The notes under the pieces: model-generated
Databases searched by the model: none
The model's input: the letters and a program-made list of their open reading frames with translations, nothing else
What the model was told of the DNA's origin: nothing
NCBI RefSeq assembly: GCF_000003605.2
Contig: NW_003142847.1
Coordinates: 12,918-42,107, forward strand
Length of the DNA stretch: 29,190 nucleotides
Source of the DNA: Saccoglossus kowalevskii
Taxonomy: Eukaryota; Hemichordata; Enteropneusta; Harrimaniidae
Direction of reading: 5' to 3'
Translations under genes and position numbers: made by a program
Shown here: piece by piece, positions 1 to 13,600 of the stretch
Numbering within the stretch: position 1 is the first letter of the stretch
Layout: every line of letters starts with the position of its first letter

Positions 1-542
1 ACTTGTGAGTCTTGTTAGTTTTGTCTTGTACACAACGTTCATCCAGTTTCTCAATAAACGGAGTAGTCCTTCATTTTGACTGACTTCGCATACTGAGATT
101 GCTGTGTGTTAATAAGGGAAAGGACCTGTGCTGGACTTTATCCGTCCACAACACAAATAAAACTCAGTTTATTTTAGTCTGATTATTCTAAAATGGCACA
201 TCGCATATCGATTATACCATAGAACCTCCCTCTACTGGAGGGTATATGATTATACTAAGTTTTGGCCGTTATTTGACGCGGATTGTTCATATACTAGTTT
301 GCATACGTAAATTAATTAATAGCCGACTTATGTATGTTATTTAAACTTATTGCTGAAGTCGTTTAGTCGACATTTATCGCGGATTACTTAAGAGCCTGGA
401 GATACGATTGTGCAGGCTACACAGAGAGAAGAACGGGGGGTGTCATGTTGCCAATCATTCGACTCATGAAGCATGCGTCTGGATTTATCAGTAATGTTAC
501 GGTTGTTTACTTAATTTCAGTTTGTATTGTTCTGTCACTTAC
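1..542 (-). other. Intron of the mosaic gene (partial, 3' of CUB 3)
   Basis: This non-coding sequence follows the GTAAGTGAC donor of the CUB 3 exon and runs off the left edge. I see no open frame of note, RNA gene or repeat. The next acceptor must lie outside the window. Confidence 0.6.
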
Positions 543-902
543 TTGGCACATTCTCAACGGTTAGATTAAATCCTGTATAGTAATTATTAGTGTAATAATA
601 GTTGTAGGTCATCCAATCAATCCATACACTGCCCTCAGCGGCGTATATACCATCAGGCAGCACAGATCCACTATGATGGAGAACTCTCGACGAAGCATTA
701 AAAGCATCATTTCCAACACCAATATCTAGGTAATCATAATTTCTCCTGCTGTCAAATGTGTTGAATATTATCCTCAAGTCACCGCTGTCCGATGCAACCA
801 CATATATCAGACAGTTATCGTTAATGTCATACTTGTTCGGATGGCCAGGAGATGTAATTATGGCAAGCTCCTCACTGCCCAACATGAAGGTACCACCGCA
901 TT
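543..902 (-). CDS. Exon: CUB domain 3
   Basis: A complete CUB domain is carried in a 360-bp exon, the last coding exon seen before the left edge. The acceptor is TTTCACAG and the donor CCAA/GTAAGT, phase 1-1. It starts [20 protein letters not shown], then [19 protein letters not shown] with the second Cys, [15 protein letters not shown] (CUB Y-D-x-L-x-I-x-x-G core), [19 protein letters not shown] and finally [13 protein letters not shown]. Like the other CUB copies, it lacks the C-terminal cysteine pair. The strong donor means the gene continues to the left of the window. The open frame extends upstream of the acceptor by chance; the Met there is not a start. Confidence 0.88.
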
Positions 903-2333
903 CTGTGAAAGTTAAGATAAACAAGTCGTCAAGAAAGTTAAACGTCAAACGACTCCATATTTCCATAGCATATGTATTGAATACACCGAAACAGAATATA
1001 TATTATTCGGGAACCGGCGATAGCCGAACAAAATTCTTATCTATTGAACAACGATACTCATTACAAGCATGCCCTCGTCTAGTAGTTCGACATTCACCAA
1101 CACCAATTAATTATGAAGGTTTGGGCTTAATATACTCTGGTGTGTAACGCCCTCATGTTGATCTGGTAACGCCCTCAAGTTGATCCAATATGTCCACGAT
1201 TAATGTATGCGCGGAAGAAACATGAACTGATGGCTATCGCATGTATTCCCAGGCATCGGACTATTTTCATAAGTGAAATGTTTTTCTGTAATAACAAAAT
1301 GCTAGAATTTAAAGTTGAATTTGAACTCTTCCAATCTGTGATTAGGGTATCATTCACTGACCAATATGTGAACATTCAAATGTTATGCTTACGAATGTGT
1401 GGGGAATTAGTTGCACTATACGAGCTTGTAGAATCAAACAGACAGACATTCAAATAGACGTCCCATTTCTACCTTGTTGATATGGCAACTACGGATAATA
1501 AATACTGTACAGGTTACAATGCATTTATTATTAAAGTTGAGGACAAACTTAGACTATGATTGGTATAGTGAAATAACGATCAGTATGGATGGCTTCAATT
1601 TTGTACAATACTTGAGGCGGGTACAAATACAACTTAATATTTTAGTTTTACTCCAAAGCTTGTGTCATATTAAAGAATGACCAATAGGTCTTATTTACAA
1701 AATGGCCGCCAAGATCTCATTGAGTGTTAGGGCCACGAGACTTGGTCTTTGGTCTTCAAATAGTGTTTCTCTCGTCATCGCGTACACTTTTCTCGTGGTT
1801 ACAAGTATCAGAAAATACATCGGACAGAATCAGAGAATAAAATACTGTTTGTGGAGCAAAGTAGCACATTAATACTTCGTCGTCGGTCAGACGCATTTCA
1901 GACAGGAATATATATATACTTTTGTTGCACTTTTAAGGAAAAGTCAAGGCAAATAACGTAATGCTCCCAGAATGCAATTTACAGTGTTTTATATCACTCT
2001 TCATTCTCTAGATATTCAAATTTGCATCAGTATTATGTAGTCTGCATTCTCCGGCAAAGGATTATGGGTAAATCGTGGCATCTACCAGACCAGCAACGTC
2101 TGAAATGCTGTCCTACCCAGCACCACATTATTGATCAGTAAGAGATGACAGAATTATGCTCATCTTTTACCGCAATAAAACGACACCAGGTACATGCAGC
2201 ACTTGAATGAACTGAGACGATTACATAATAAATAATGAATGAAATTGTAGACTTTTAGTGATTTGTGTTGATATTGTGTATCAAACTTAGGATATTATAC
2301 ATTTGTATTCACAATCATCAGACTATGTATTAC

Positions 2334-2364
<31 letters not shown>

Positions 2365-4511
2365 ATACAGACAATTGGTTCGCCAAACATAGATTGTTAC
2401 ACCAATGCAAAATATGTTACACAAGTGTTATGTTACTTACGTTGGTAATCACACTGGTCGAATATTTGCACGTCATCGATAGCCAGGTCACTGTAATAAC
2501 TAGTTCCCCGAACACCTTCGAACACTATTCGATACCTCTCCGATGACGTATAAGGAATCATGATCACTGCATGCCGCCAGTAGTTGCCAAGGTTACCCGA
2601 ACGAGTCATAATTAGCGTAGAATTAGTGAAGTCATCAATATAAACGTTGAAAGTTCCCATATTGCTTCCGTACATATGATACCAAAGTTGTAAACACGAT
2701 GCGTTGCTGTTCTTAGAAATCGCGTACGTGTTTAACCGAGCAATAGAGTTATAGTATGCAGAGCTCGCCTCGATGTACATATAAAACCCTGGAATGGAGA
2801 TAAGACAATTTACCAATTTGTTAATGCATTTCACCAGGTGTTTATTTGCTACAAAATGTCTGAGTTTTCACATCTTACAAACAACGACTATAGGCCGTCG
2901 CACTGTGACGTCATATGTTTACATGTTCGGCAACCAGCATGCGACTGTTTGATAACAAATCCGCTCACTGGTCGACACTGGCTCGCGTTCTGCTGTGACA
3001 ACGTCGCATGTAAGTTGTTTATTGATTGGGACATGTGTATGTATATTTAATAACATTATCGAAACAGTGTCCTCATTTTATTTCCTGGTGCGCCCGACCA
3101 CCTGGTCCTTGTCAACCATCCATCGCGCACGACCACCTGGTCCCTGTTGACCGACTTATTTAGCTGGTTACTAGTGAATGTTTGTGTTATATCTGTCATC
3201 ATTTAGGCTCATGCGAGGTCCTGGACGGAACTAATTACGATATAACCGGGATGTGAGAAACTGAATTGTTCGAGTTACCGTGACGCAATATTTTAAAACA
3301 ACGCCCACATTTGCGAAACCACATCCAAATTGTAACTCGATGTTTAATTAACAGTTAACTGAACTTCGAGTTGCGGGCAACAATTCAGCATCTCATGTAC
3401 ACGCATTTATGCTATGTGGGGTTGGTTTCGATTGGATCACTATTATATCCAGATTCTTAAAAAAAATGATTTCACATATTTAGGTACTTGTTACGATTCA
3501 TCGGAAATATAGTTACAATTTATTGTTTTTTTCTTGTATTAATATTTGCACAACAACATGCTTTTAGGCATTTGGCGCCACGCAATAAAGTATCACATGT
3601 TGTACATGCAAGTTATTTTAACAACGAACGATCATACATACCTCTTGTCGTTGTGTGGTCCCCTGAGGGGCCTGTACTCCCCGACGGCGTGGAACCAGAA
3701 ATTCTTGTCCAGTCAAAATCATCCATAGTGTCTTGATCATAAGAGCAAATAAAGTCATCTTCAAAATCACAAATTGTTCCGAAGGGTGGTCTTGTCGGTG
3801 CTTCAAATATAGAAAGATTACAATGTCAACTAGACATATTCATTTAAAGGGCGGTGGTCGTCGTCGAGTGCGTACACGCGTTGTGTGCGTTGCTATGTGT
3901 CAATATTAAATAAGATGCGGCGCGACAACCGAGCTTTAATAAATCATGCTCTATAAAAATAACTGCAGTAGCAGTTCATTCACCAAGCTATGAAAACAAC
4001 AGTACTGAATGTCGAAATTGCAGAAGTGTGCACATGCAGTGATTGTTACCATCTGGTAACATGTTTGGTCACTCAAAGGAAAACATATTGAGCACAGAAT
4101 AACATGGAAAATTCTTGCTCGTAGTAGCCCGTACAGTAGCTCCAGCAAACGATACATTCTTTGTTTGAAGGAAAAATTTATAATAATTTTTAGACTTCAC
4201 CACTCCACACTAAACAAAAGAAATGAACTCGTATCATCATGCCGACACAGATCAAAAGCCTTATTATGTAACACTTAAACCTGTATGTTTTTTATTTTTA
4301 ATTAATATGTTAATTTGCGAAGTTTATAATGTATGCTCGTTGGTGCAGTGAATTATTAAACATAAAGCTCCTGATGAGTTAGGTACTTGTACCTTACGAA
4401 ACAGTGCTGTCGAGTTTCAATATTCATGTAGTTGTGTATTAATTCCTCTATTACCGCATTTATCCGCTCGACATATACTTTGTATTGAGCACTTTTGTTT
4501 TGGAATAATCG

Positions 4512-4600
<89 letters not shown>

Positions 4601-7600
4601 ATTAGTTTTGGTCTGACTAACGAACAACTTACTTTGTTTCAGTGCGCGTCAGAGGATGGTCATTATTTATCAGCTTTTTAAATAACTAATCCCAGTGAAT
4701 AAAAACACCGCCCACGCTATCCATAAGTATTGCAATCAAATGGTGAATTAAACTGTATGAATATATCGCGAAATGAATGAGAGACGAGAACACAAGAAAT
4801 GTTACGAGTGCTTGCGGTCAACCGTAAGTAAAACGCTGAGTTGAGTAGTCCGTGTGAGACGTCACGTGACGTGAGTGGTTGGCAGCGGAGATGGGCTTCT
4901 TTACAGCGCATCTATCTGTATTTCGCAGTAGGCACTACTCTGTCACAATGAATACGTTATTATTGTACTTGGAAGCATCATTGACATAATTTGAGGCACC
5001 ACTTGGTGAGCAACTATTTCAAAATGCAGGAAATAGCGTTTCAGAATGTCTAGATCCCACTGCGAGGTAGGTGAGCAGATCTCGTCCCCCATCGAAAGTA
5101 GTAAATATACAGTGTCTTGTATATTGACAATCTAAATAATTATATTTTACGTATTTGAACGAAAGTACAGCGGTGACTTGAATATTTGTTATGGTAAAAT
5201 AACTCCATTCCTCTATATGATAGAGGGGCTGTGATTTAAGTTTTTCACTTTGTCTATGTATTTGTTCAGCGATGTATTAGTGAATAAGTGTATTTTTGTG
5301 TAAAATCCTAAATTATCGTGGTGCCGGAGTCGAATTAGGAGAATTGGTGCGAGGTTAAAGTGGCATTCAGCCTTCGTAATGTTGTTAGAACTCACTATAT
5401 AGAGTATATTGAGAAGTATTTGGGCTTGTGGAAATGCGCGGATAGCGAGAAAACAGTCCATAACCAGCGGAATCACCAGCGGTACACAACTAACCGACGC
5501 CTCCCGATCGTTACCGATTAAACCCATGTCTTTCCGGTGCTTTGTTATGAGAGTCAGTTCCCATCAGCCTAGGGAGTTCACATTAGCAACTTAATAGCTA
5601 ACAGACTCGGTCGCGTTGAGCGTTGTTACGAAATGTCAACCACTGTAAATCCACTGCTGACACGTCGTTTTTCGGTGATATTAGTAGCTTTGTAATCCCT
5701 ATATGATCCAGTTTTGGATTCACGACGATTAATTTTTGGTATTTTTGTTATCCTACTTATACTGACAGAAACATGGCTTCTATCAGTTCACGAAACGAGA
5801 CGATCATCGAGCTGAGAGTCAATTAATTGTTGTTTCATTTCTCACATCGATTATTATTCTTCTGTGACTCTGAATGTTTTCCCGATATATAAATGATACA
5901 CGATATATTCACGTATTACGTATGGATGAACAAACTCTCAGTGGACAAAATCCTGGTAGGAACATTCCAGTAAGAGAAAATCGCAGTGGGTGAAATCTCT
6001 GTTTAATATGCTTAAGGTATAGATGCAGGTTCGCAAGCACACGGATGTCACGAAGTCTTCTCTAAAAAAGTAAAATTCGGAACTCGAAACGAAACGATTT
6101 TAAAATATAGGAAAGTCAAACCGTGTGTTTAAAAGCCCTGAGAATATGTGCATGTTGCTCTTTGATTAACACGTCACAATGATTACATATAACAGCGTCC
6201 GGATTACTTTCGGAAATTCCGTCGCGTTTCGGATAGTTTTAATTTTCAAAATTTTTGAATATTTATTTGTGCTTTTAGGTTAGTGAGGAGGTTACAATAA
6301 TTTTTCATTTCACTTTAACACTGTTTTTTACACCGCTCAGACCCCTTTAAAAAGTCACTTCTGGCCATTATAATGGCCACTATTTTCTTAATGGCCAGAA
6401 TATCAACCAGAATTTTTAAAATGGTGGTTTTAATGACCCATGTTTTTTATACTGGTCAGAATAATTACAATTGCTTTTTAAATGATGGAGTTAATGAACA
6501 TTTTTTATGGGCAGTATAATGGTCATTTTATTTTTCATTACATACATAAAATGGCCAGTATTTTTGTTCATGTCACCTATATAATGGCCCAGAAAAAAGC
6601 CTGCTACCTCGTGTGAGCTCAATATACGTGTGGGAATTCATTTTTCCATGTTTTACTGGCGCTTGCAAGTACACTTTAATGAAGTTTCGCGAATATTGCC
6701 TCGATCCCCAGTGAAATTTTATAGTAACGCTGATGCCAGTGACTGCTGGTGGGCTACATAACCTGCGGAGTATTTAGATGGTGTTGAATCATAGGACGAT
6801 TGCAGTACTGCAACCGGCAAATCAAGGTATGAATTTGTAATTATTTTACCATTTTTTAATGACTTCAATACAATTTTAGATACTTTTGTTGTTGTTTATG
6901 TAGCAGGATAGTCTTTTGGGCTTTCGTTTTTGTTTTTCAAAAATTATATAAATTAGAAAAACACTGTGGCATTTGCTCTATGTACTATCATACCTATTTT
7001 TTTGAAAAAAATAAATGCGCAAGTTTTTGTTCAGTCATGGCACACTGTGTAAGTACTGTTTCATTATTATTCATAATTGTCAAACAACAAGCTCAAGTAG
7101 GTGTTAATGAGGATTAGCTCCTATGTTTGTTAATACAAGAAAAGTATACAGTAAACAAACTTATTTCCAACTCCTGAAATCTGCAAAAAACATCAACGTG
7201 AACTTGTTTCCATTCATGGCAATGTTTTCAAATTATTAATAATTTAACTGACTGCAAAATGTTTTTTTTTTTTTAATTTTCGAAGATTATGTATATATTT
7301 TTTTCTCTTCAGACAATACTAGCAATAGTGTACTGTACATTGGGAAATCTAATTTAGTAACCATGTATGAACTATATATATTATGCCCATAACGTCAAAT
7401 ACCATACACAATCCCTAGTACTAGTATAGATGATATATTCCCACAGTGTGCAACAGTTCATTTTCTTTGCGCACAAAAAAAAAGTAAAACTCCCATACTC
7501 AAATTAACTTTTAATTTAGCATGGATTTAAACTTAATTTCAATTAAATCTAATATTCTTTGCCGTACTTTGAGCCCAATTTGATTTGAATGAGTTGTAGA

Positions 7601-10600
7601 GATCACTATAAAGGGGAAGTGAACCTTAATGTATGCGCCTAAGGAAGGAATAAACAGAAGACACTTATTGGTAGCATTCACGCAGAGCTCTTTAGCAAAG
7701 GCTAAGAGGTCCAATACCTTAGTCTGTGCTAAAAAATGTGCATGAACACAGGCTAAGAAATACTAGGTACAGAGTAAATCCGGTCAGTCCAAAGCCTTAG
7801 CACAGGCAAAACAACGCTTAGCTCGGCTAAAAAAAACAACATTTTATTCAATGTTCATTTAGGAGATTTACTACTATATTCATAACTTTTTATTTCGGTG
7901 TGCCATTTCCTGCATGACAATCAACGTTAACACATATAGAGAAATTGACTCAAGAAGAAATGATGAGACTCTGTGCTACTTCGTGTTATTTTGCAATTTG
8001 CACTTTCAGAATTTGCTTTGGTATTGTTTTCTAACTGTAGAACTAACCTTCCTAGTTACTCTAACTGAGCAATCATAGTTAAAATTCCTGAAGATTTTGC
8101 TTATTCTTAATTAGTTTGGGCGTTCCTTACCCCGTGCTAATCATCGTTTCCTTCTGTGCATGAACTCAAACATATGAGATTAGCTTAAATCTTAGCCCGT
8201 ACTTTGTGTAGCATGAACACTACTATTGAAGATCCAGGGGGCAAATGGGCGAGAATTAAACAAATTATAATAAAGGTGTAATATGCAGTCAGTAAAAGTC
8301 CTGGGCGTTTCTGGGTCAGCCAAATTGATCATGGGCACTCTGGCTCAACTTGGACAAAAAAATATTTAGTCTATATAACATTACTTAAATCATAGACATG
8401 CTAAAGGGACATGCTACTGTGGCTACCCCTTTCATGTAACCTTAGTTATAATTTTCTACCCAAATTAACATCTAATAATCTGAAACTGATAATAAATCTA
8501 TGTCAACACCACTGTTACATCTTCTCCTGTTTCATAAGCCAAACACGGCTGCCAGGGTGTAACTACACAAAATGGGACAATTTTGTGGTTATAATATAAT
8601 CAGAAAAATTTAATTTGATCAAAACTGAATAGCCAAGTCCATTCTATTGATGCGAGTGAAACTAAAAATTAACAATTTTTATTCCACTGTGAAATCAGGA
8701 AAGGGAAACAAAAAAGGTAAGTTTTCTCTGCAAGGAAACAAAACTGCCTAAAAATGAACAATGACCTGTCAAAATTTGTGTCGTTATAACAAGTGGATTT
8801 TTCATCATATTCAGAACTGATATAGCATAGTGCACTCGTTATACACTGACAAATGGGAATACTAGTAAAAACTGTTTCAGATGTATAAATCTTCTAGGTA
8901 TATGTATATGTATTAATGAGATTATCTATACAGGAGGTAATAACCCACATTGCACATAAGAAACTGGATTTTCTTTTGTCTCAGACAGAAGTTGCATGTC
9001 CCTGTTTTCTAAGGTCTATCATAACCATCTGAATACCATACCATATCATTTTCTTGATTTTGAAAACAATATAGAAACAATATTACACTTACCATAATTA
9101 CTCTATTAGCAGCACATGCGCTTAGGTAAATTACAGGGATCTTCAATGGTCGAAATAAGTAATATTTTCATGATTTAGTATCCACAAATGTAATTTCAGA
9201 GCAAATATGGTATTGTATTGGATCATAATTATAATACAATTATTTATTTTGTGAAAGTACCAGGGGGTTGATGAAGTTGTACATGCATGGTGGCATTCCC
9301 ATTGTGGGGGGACTCTATAATTTTGTATGTACACAGCTTCCTATTTTGAGGGACAAAATCATGCAGCTGCCTGATTGTTACATAACATTCTTTTGTCTCT
9401 TGTCTTGTAGGAAGTTAAATCCCCCTATTGTTCTCAGAAATTAGGTTCCCAAGTACAGCAATGTACTGTCCTAGTCTCAAGAGACAAACTGTGTGTATAT
9501 ATGGCACAACCCCTTAATATATTCAGTTAGGAAACAATTTGATTTGATTTGTTTCAATGTTTATATTTTTTCAATCAGAATGTACCAGGTATCATCTTTT
9601 TTGAAGTATATCTGAGTTGCATAGGGGAGAAATTAACATATCACAAGATGTCATTTTATCCACATTGCTATTTGTGAGGATAGAAATATGCCAGCATACA
9701 CAGACACAACAATTTTTTGTTTCCAAAATTGGTTACAAAGTGTATTAATTAAAAACTGGTCATTGTAAGCTAATAGCAAACTGAATTATTTTTTGCAGAT
9801 AATGACAATTTAAAAAAAGGGAAAAAAAACTATATATATGATGAATGAATATCTCATCGGCTTTACGTAATCCATTGTGTCCCTCCCTCAGAGGAATTGA
9901 TAACACGACGCCATGACAGTTTTCACGCAAGGTTGAGACTTCGCGGACAATTTTTCGTCCATTTCCCTCGAATTGTAAATATTTTTATTTTATTTTTTCA
10001 CCTGACGATTTAACATTAACATAACAAACTGTTACATTTTAAAATTACGGTGTATGGTGTATTTCTATGAGTTTCTGTTACACATATGAAGCGAATGATT
10101 CATTATAACTGAAAATTTCAACTTTAAAACTATTTAACTTCTAGACGGTTCATTTGTTTTCAATGAAATTTCCAGGGGTCATTATTCAGGTCTCTCCTAA
10201 GTAAATGGCTTTGTATGGTTTCACTGTCTTCACTGGAACAGAAAAAATAGAGCTGACAATTAGCGACTCTGTTAACTGTGAATGATTTATAAAATGTAAA
10301 TGTTTCAAAGAGCACTGTGTAAAAAACTTTTCAATGGAAACACTCATAAATAAGCCATTATGATCCTAGTAAACAGAAGTTTTAAATAAGTGTGTTTCAT
10401 TCAAAATGAGAGTATGCATTCAAAAGTTAAATAGTTTTAAGTGCACTGTCACCTAAAATGCATGATTTTAATCCAAAATCAACACCACTTAATATGGTAT
10501 AATAGTACATTATTGTAAACCATAAAACTCGAAAGTTGAAATAAAATTCTTTCAAATAATATATAACTTGATGGGTAAAAAGTATATTTTACTCATGTAA

Positions 10601-13600
10601 TTACAGCAATTAGAGGCAATTAGAAATATAGTCTCCCAACCTGCATCTCTACCTTAAGCTAATCCCCTCTCAAGAAAACTTGATGAATATCTGGAGGAGT
10701 ATGACATTGCAAACCTAAAATACTATTATCCACTAAAACAGTCTCTATGGCTGTGCACTACATCAAGATTTTTCAAATACATGGCATACTATTAATAATG
10801 CTTACATAATCTTGTTTTGTATAATGTTTCCATTAATTATCCAATTTCTGTACTTCATGTGTTTGAGCTGAATGATTAAGATGATGTTTTGAGCAATGTT
10901 TTAACCCATCCCACTTCCTACATATGACTTTTTTACTTTGCAAAGCACTCAGATCTTTAGTTGTTTATGCATAGATGGTCTTTGGTTATAAATTATTTAC
11001 TTTCCAGTAATTTTTTGAAGTGTAAGCCTTTGTCATACTTTCGGCTGTGGTGACTTCCTGTCACTGTGCTTTTGTTTCCCTAGCTAAACATATGAACGCT
11101 TGTTGAAAATCACACTTGGAAGTAAGAGTTTCTAATGGAATAGCAAGCAATCTAATCTTTTCCTGAAATTGTTAAATTATATATAGTGTTATCTGGAAAT
11201 GTAAAAAAATACTTCTAGAAATGTGTTATTCAGTTCAAAAAATAAACTGGCTGCATGCAGAATCTCAGAGAAACAATTGCATGTACATGCAGGAATGGAC
11301 GGATGTTGCAGCAGCAGAAGTTTGGGCCTGGACATTCCAGTCGCATTTTTAAAATGATTTTAAATAATGTACGTATTCTTAACAAACTGTTACATGAGAG
11401 GGGGCAGAGCATGAAATAATATTTTAGTTTTGGAAACTATACAAAGATGTGTGTTCTAGTTCAGTAATTCAATACCTTTGATGAGCCATTATTAATTGCA
11501 CACTAAGGGTTAGATTTGAATAGATTCCTAGTGAGATTGGTGCATTCTTAATTCAAAAAAAACTTAAAAAGTTTTACTGCTACTAAATTATACATGTTTG
11601 GTATAATTTATTGTAAAACATTATGTTGTTGTGAAATTAGTTTCATACAAAACGGAGAAAATTTGCCAAAATCCTTGTATGTGTTGCCAGTGATGTGCTA
11701 GTTTCCATTGTTATTTAAATGTACTCATGAGGGAGGTAATCCACTACAAAACATCACTGGTCCACAGTAGTCTGGTTACAGGCTACACCAAATCACAGTC
11801 TTTAGAGGGACGACAGTCCCTCTAACCCCGGTCTGGAAACGCTTCGCAGTCTATTGTCTCAGGGCTGGTCGCGGGTAAATAAACAGTTCACAACTTGAAC
11901 AATTAGCCACAAAGCTGAGCGTACACTAACTTTAGCACTGTGATCACAAACTTTAAACAGAACATAACATATTACCTTGAATTATCAAAATACGAGCATC
12001 TAAGAGAAAAACTAACCACATCACCAAAAGGTTAATGTTCAAATCTATTATGGTTCGATACAGTTTTCTTACTATAAAAGGGGTCAAACGGCTGACTCCC
12101 GTCGAGTAAGTTAGTAAATCAAAAACAAAATGCTGCCCATAAATAAATTCTCATCGGGGCGAAAAAAAGTCTGCCTACTCAATTTCTGGCAGTGCTAAAG
12201 AATTGATACTGCAGGATGTTATTCTTAGAGACCAGCATTGTAAACTATATCCCAAATATATGCTTGGAAACAAAAATAATGACACAAAAATTCGAATGGA
12301 AATGAATCGGCGAGAGGCCATCTTTATTTTGAACGGAACAAGTGATGCCTAAATATGATACGTATACTGTATATAATATAATAAAACAAGCACAATGAAC
12401 CGATCCACCAACTACAACTGGGTTTAATATATCCAATAAACGAAAAAACATTGATCTTTCTAAAACACATGACAAATAGAAGGGGCCAACCTGTAAGGTG
12501 TTAGAAGTGTTCCAAGTTGCGATCCCTGAGTCCCTCAAATATAAGTGCGATATTCACGAATAATAATGTCAATATGCCACCATAGACAAATCTATAAATC
12601 TACTTTAAATCTATATAAAATATCAAAATATTTTTTTTTCATTTGTAAAAACTAGAATATGAAGGGAACTATAAATCGATCTTTTCAATAGAATGCTCTG
12701 CTATCAAGATAATATGCTTCACAGAAAGCCATACCCAGCGCAGTCCTAGCAGAGCCGGTAATTCACACCTTAGAGAATAGCCGTTTCTAGACCGGGGATA
12801 GAGGGGCTGTGGAGGGACTTTGACCAAGTGCAGGCTAAGATTTAAGCTAATCCCAAATGTTTGCATTTCAGCTAAACCAATTGTGTTCACTCACAGGAGG
12901 ACCCAACAGTTAAATTATAGCACAGGCCACAGTGTTGAGGGTCTGTGCACTGGCTAAGAACACCCAAACTTGTTTCCCAAAGGAGGCAGCAATTAAACAG
13001 CAATGGTACAGTGCCATAACTACACTGTTAACCGAAATAAACCAACCACAACCAATTATCGAAACAACCACCATATATTTTTCTCCTTTATTAATATTTG
13101 TTTTCATTCCTTTTCCATGTTTTATTGATTTATAATGCTTATTTTTTTATTAATATCTGCAGTTTTTTCAATTGTTTTTTTAAACCATTGTGGTGCTTCC
13201 GATACTAGTTTGCTGATAGTTGATAGAAGGGAAATTTTGTGACGTTGATTGGTACACTCAGAAGCACAATATCACATGTGCAAATTTACGTTACACCCCA
13301 AAACGGCATGCGCGCACATGCGAAACACTATATCTTCGACTTCTGGGGAAGTCGTCTACTAGTATCCCACCAGTCATTACTCAGTACACGCTTCCACACT
13401 GATTGGGTCACTGTATTAGAGCGTACAACAACTCCAATTTGGTTCGCTGTCTACGACATGCACTAATAAAACTCTGCATTATGTAACGCCGTTATATGCT
13501 GTTCCCAACACCGTTTTGTACACAAAATATTTTCACAGATATTTTTCATATCGCATTAAATTATTCATAATAGAAAAAAATGGCAAAATATAAAAATGAA

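Noticed and set aside
758-1147. Plus-strand open frame of 129 residues
   Set aside because: Shadow of the CUB 3 exon on the opposite strand plus intron; no domain seen.
1880-2115. Possible small MITE with GCATTTCAGAC inverted ends
   Set aside because: Only 11 bp match and no target duplication was found; chance cannot be excluded.
4356-4601. Minus-strand frame with a long Ile-Tyr run
   Set aside because: Produced by the (TA)n microsatellite.
4859-4872. Palindrome ACGTCACGTGACGT as a CRE/E-box regulatory site
   Set aside because: Perfect dyad, but isolated deep in an intron. TGACGTCA octamers also occur elsewhere (near 2905, 20279), and nothing links them to regulation.
12245-12538. 97-residue frame as a remnant transposase
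   Set aside because: No catalytic motif or similarity recognised; AT-rich element interior with comparable random frames throughout.
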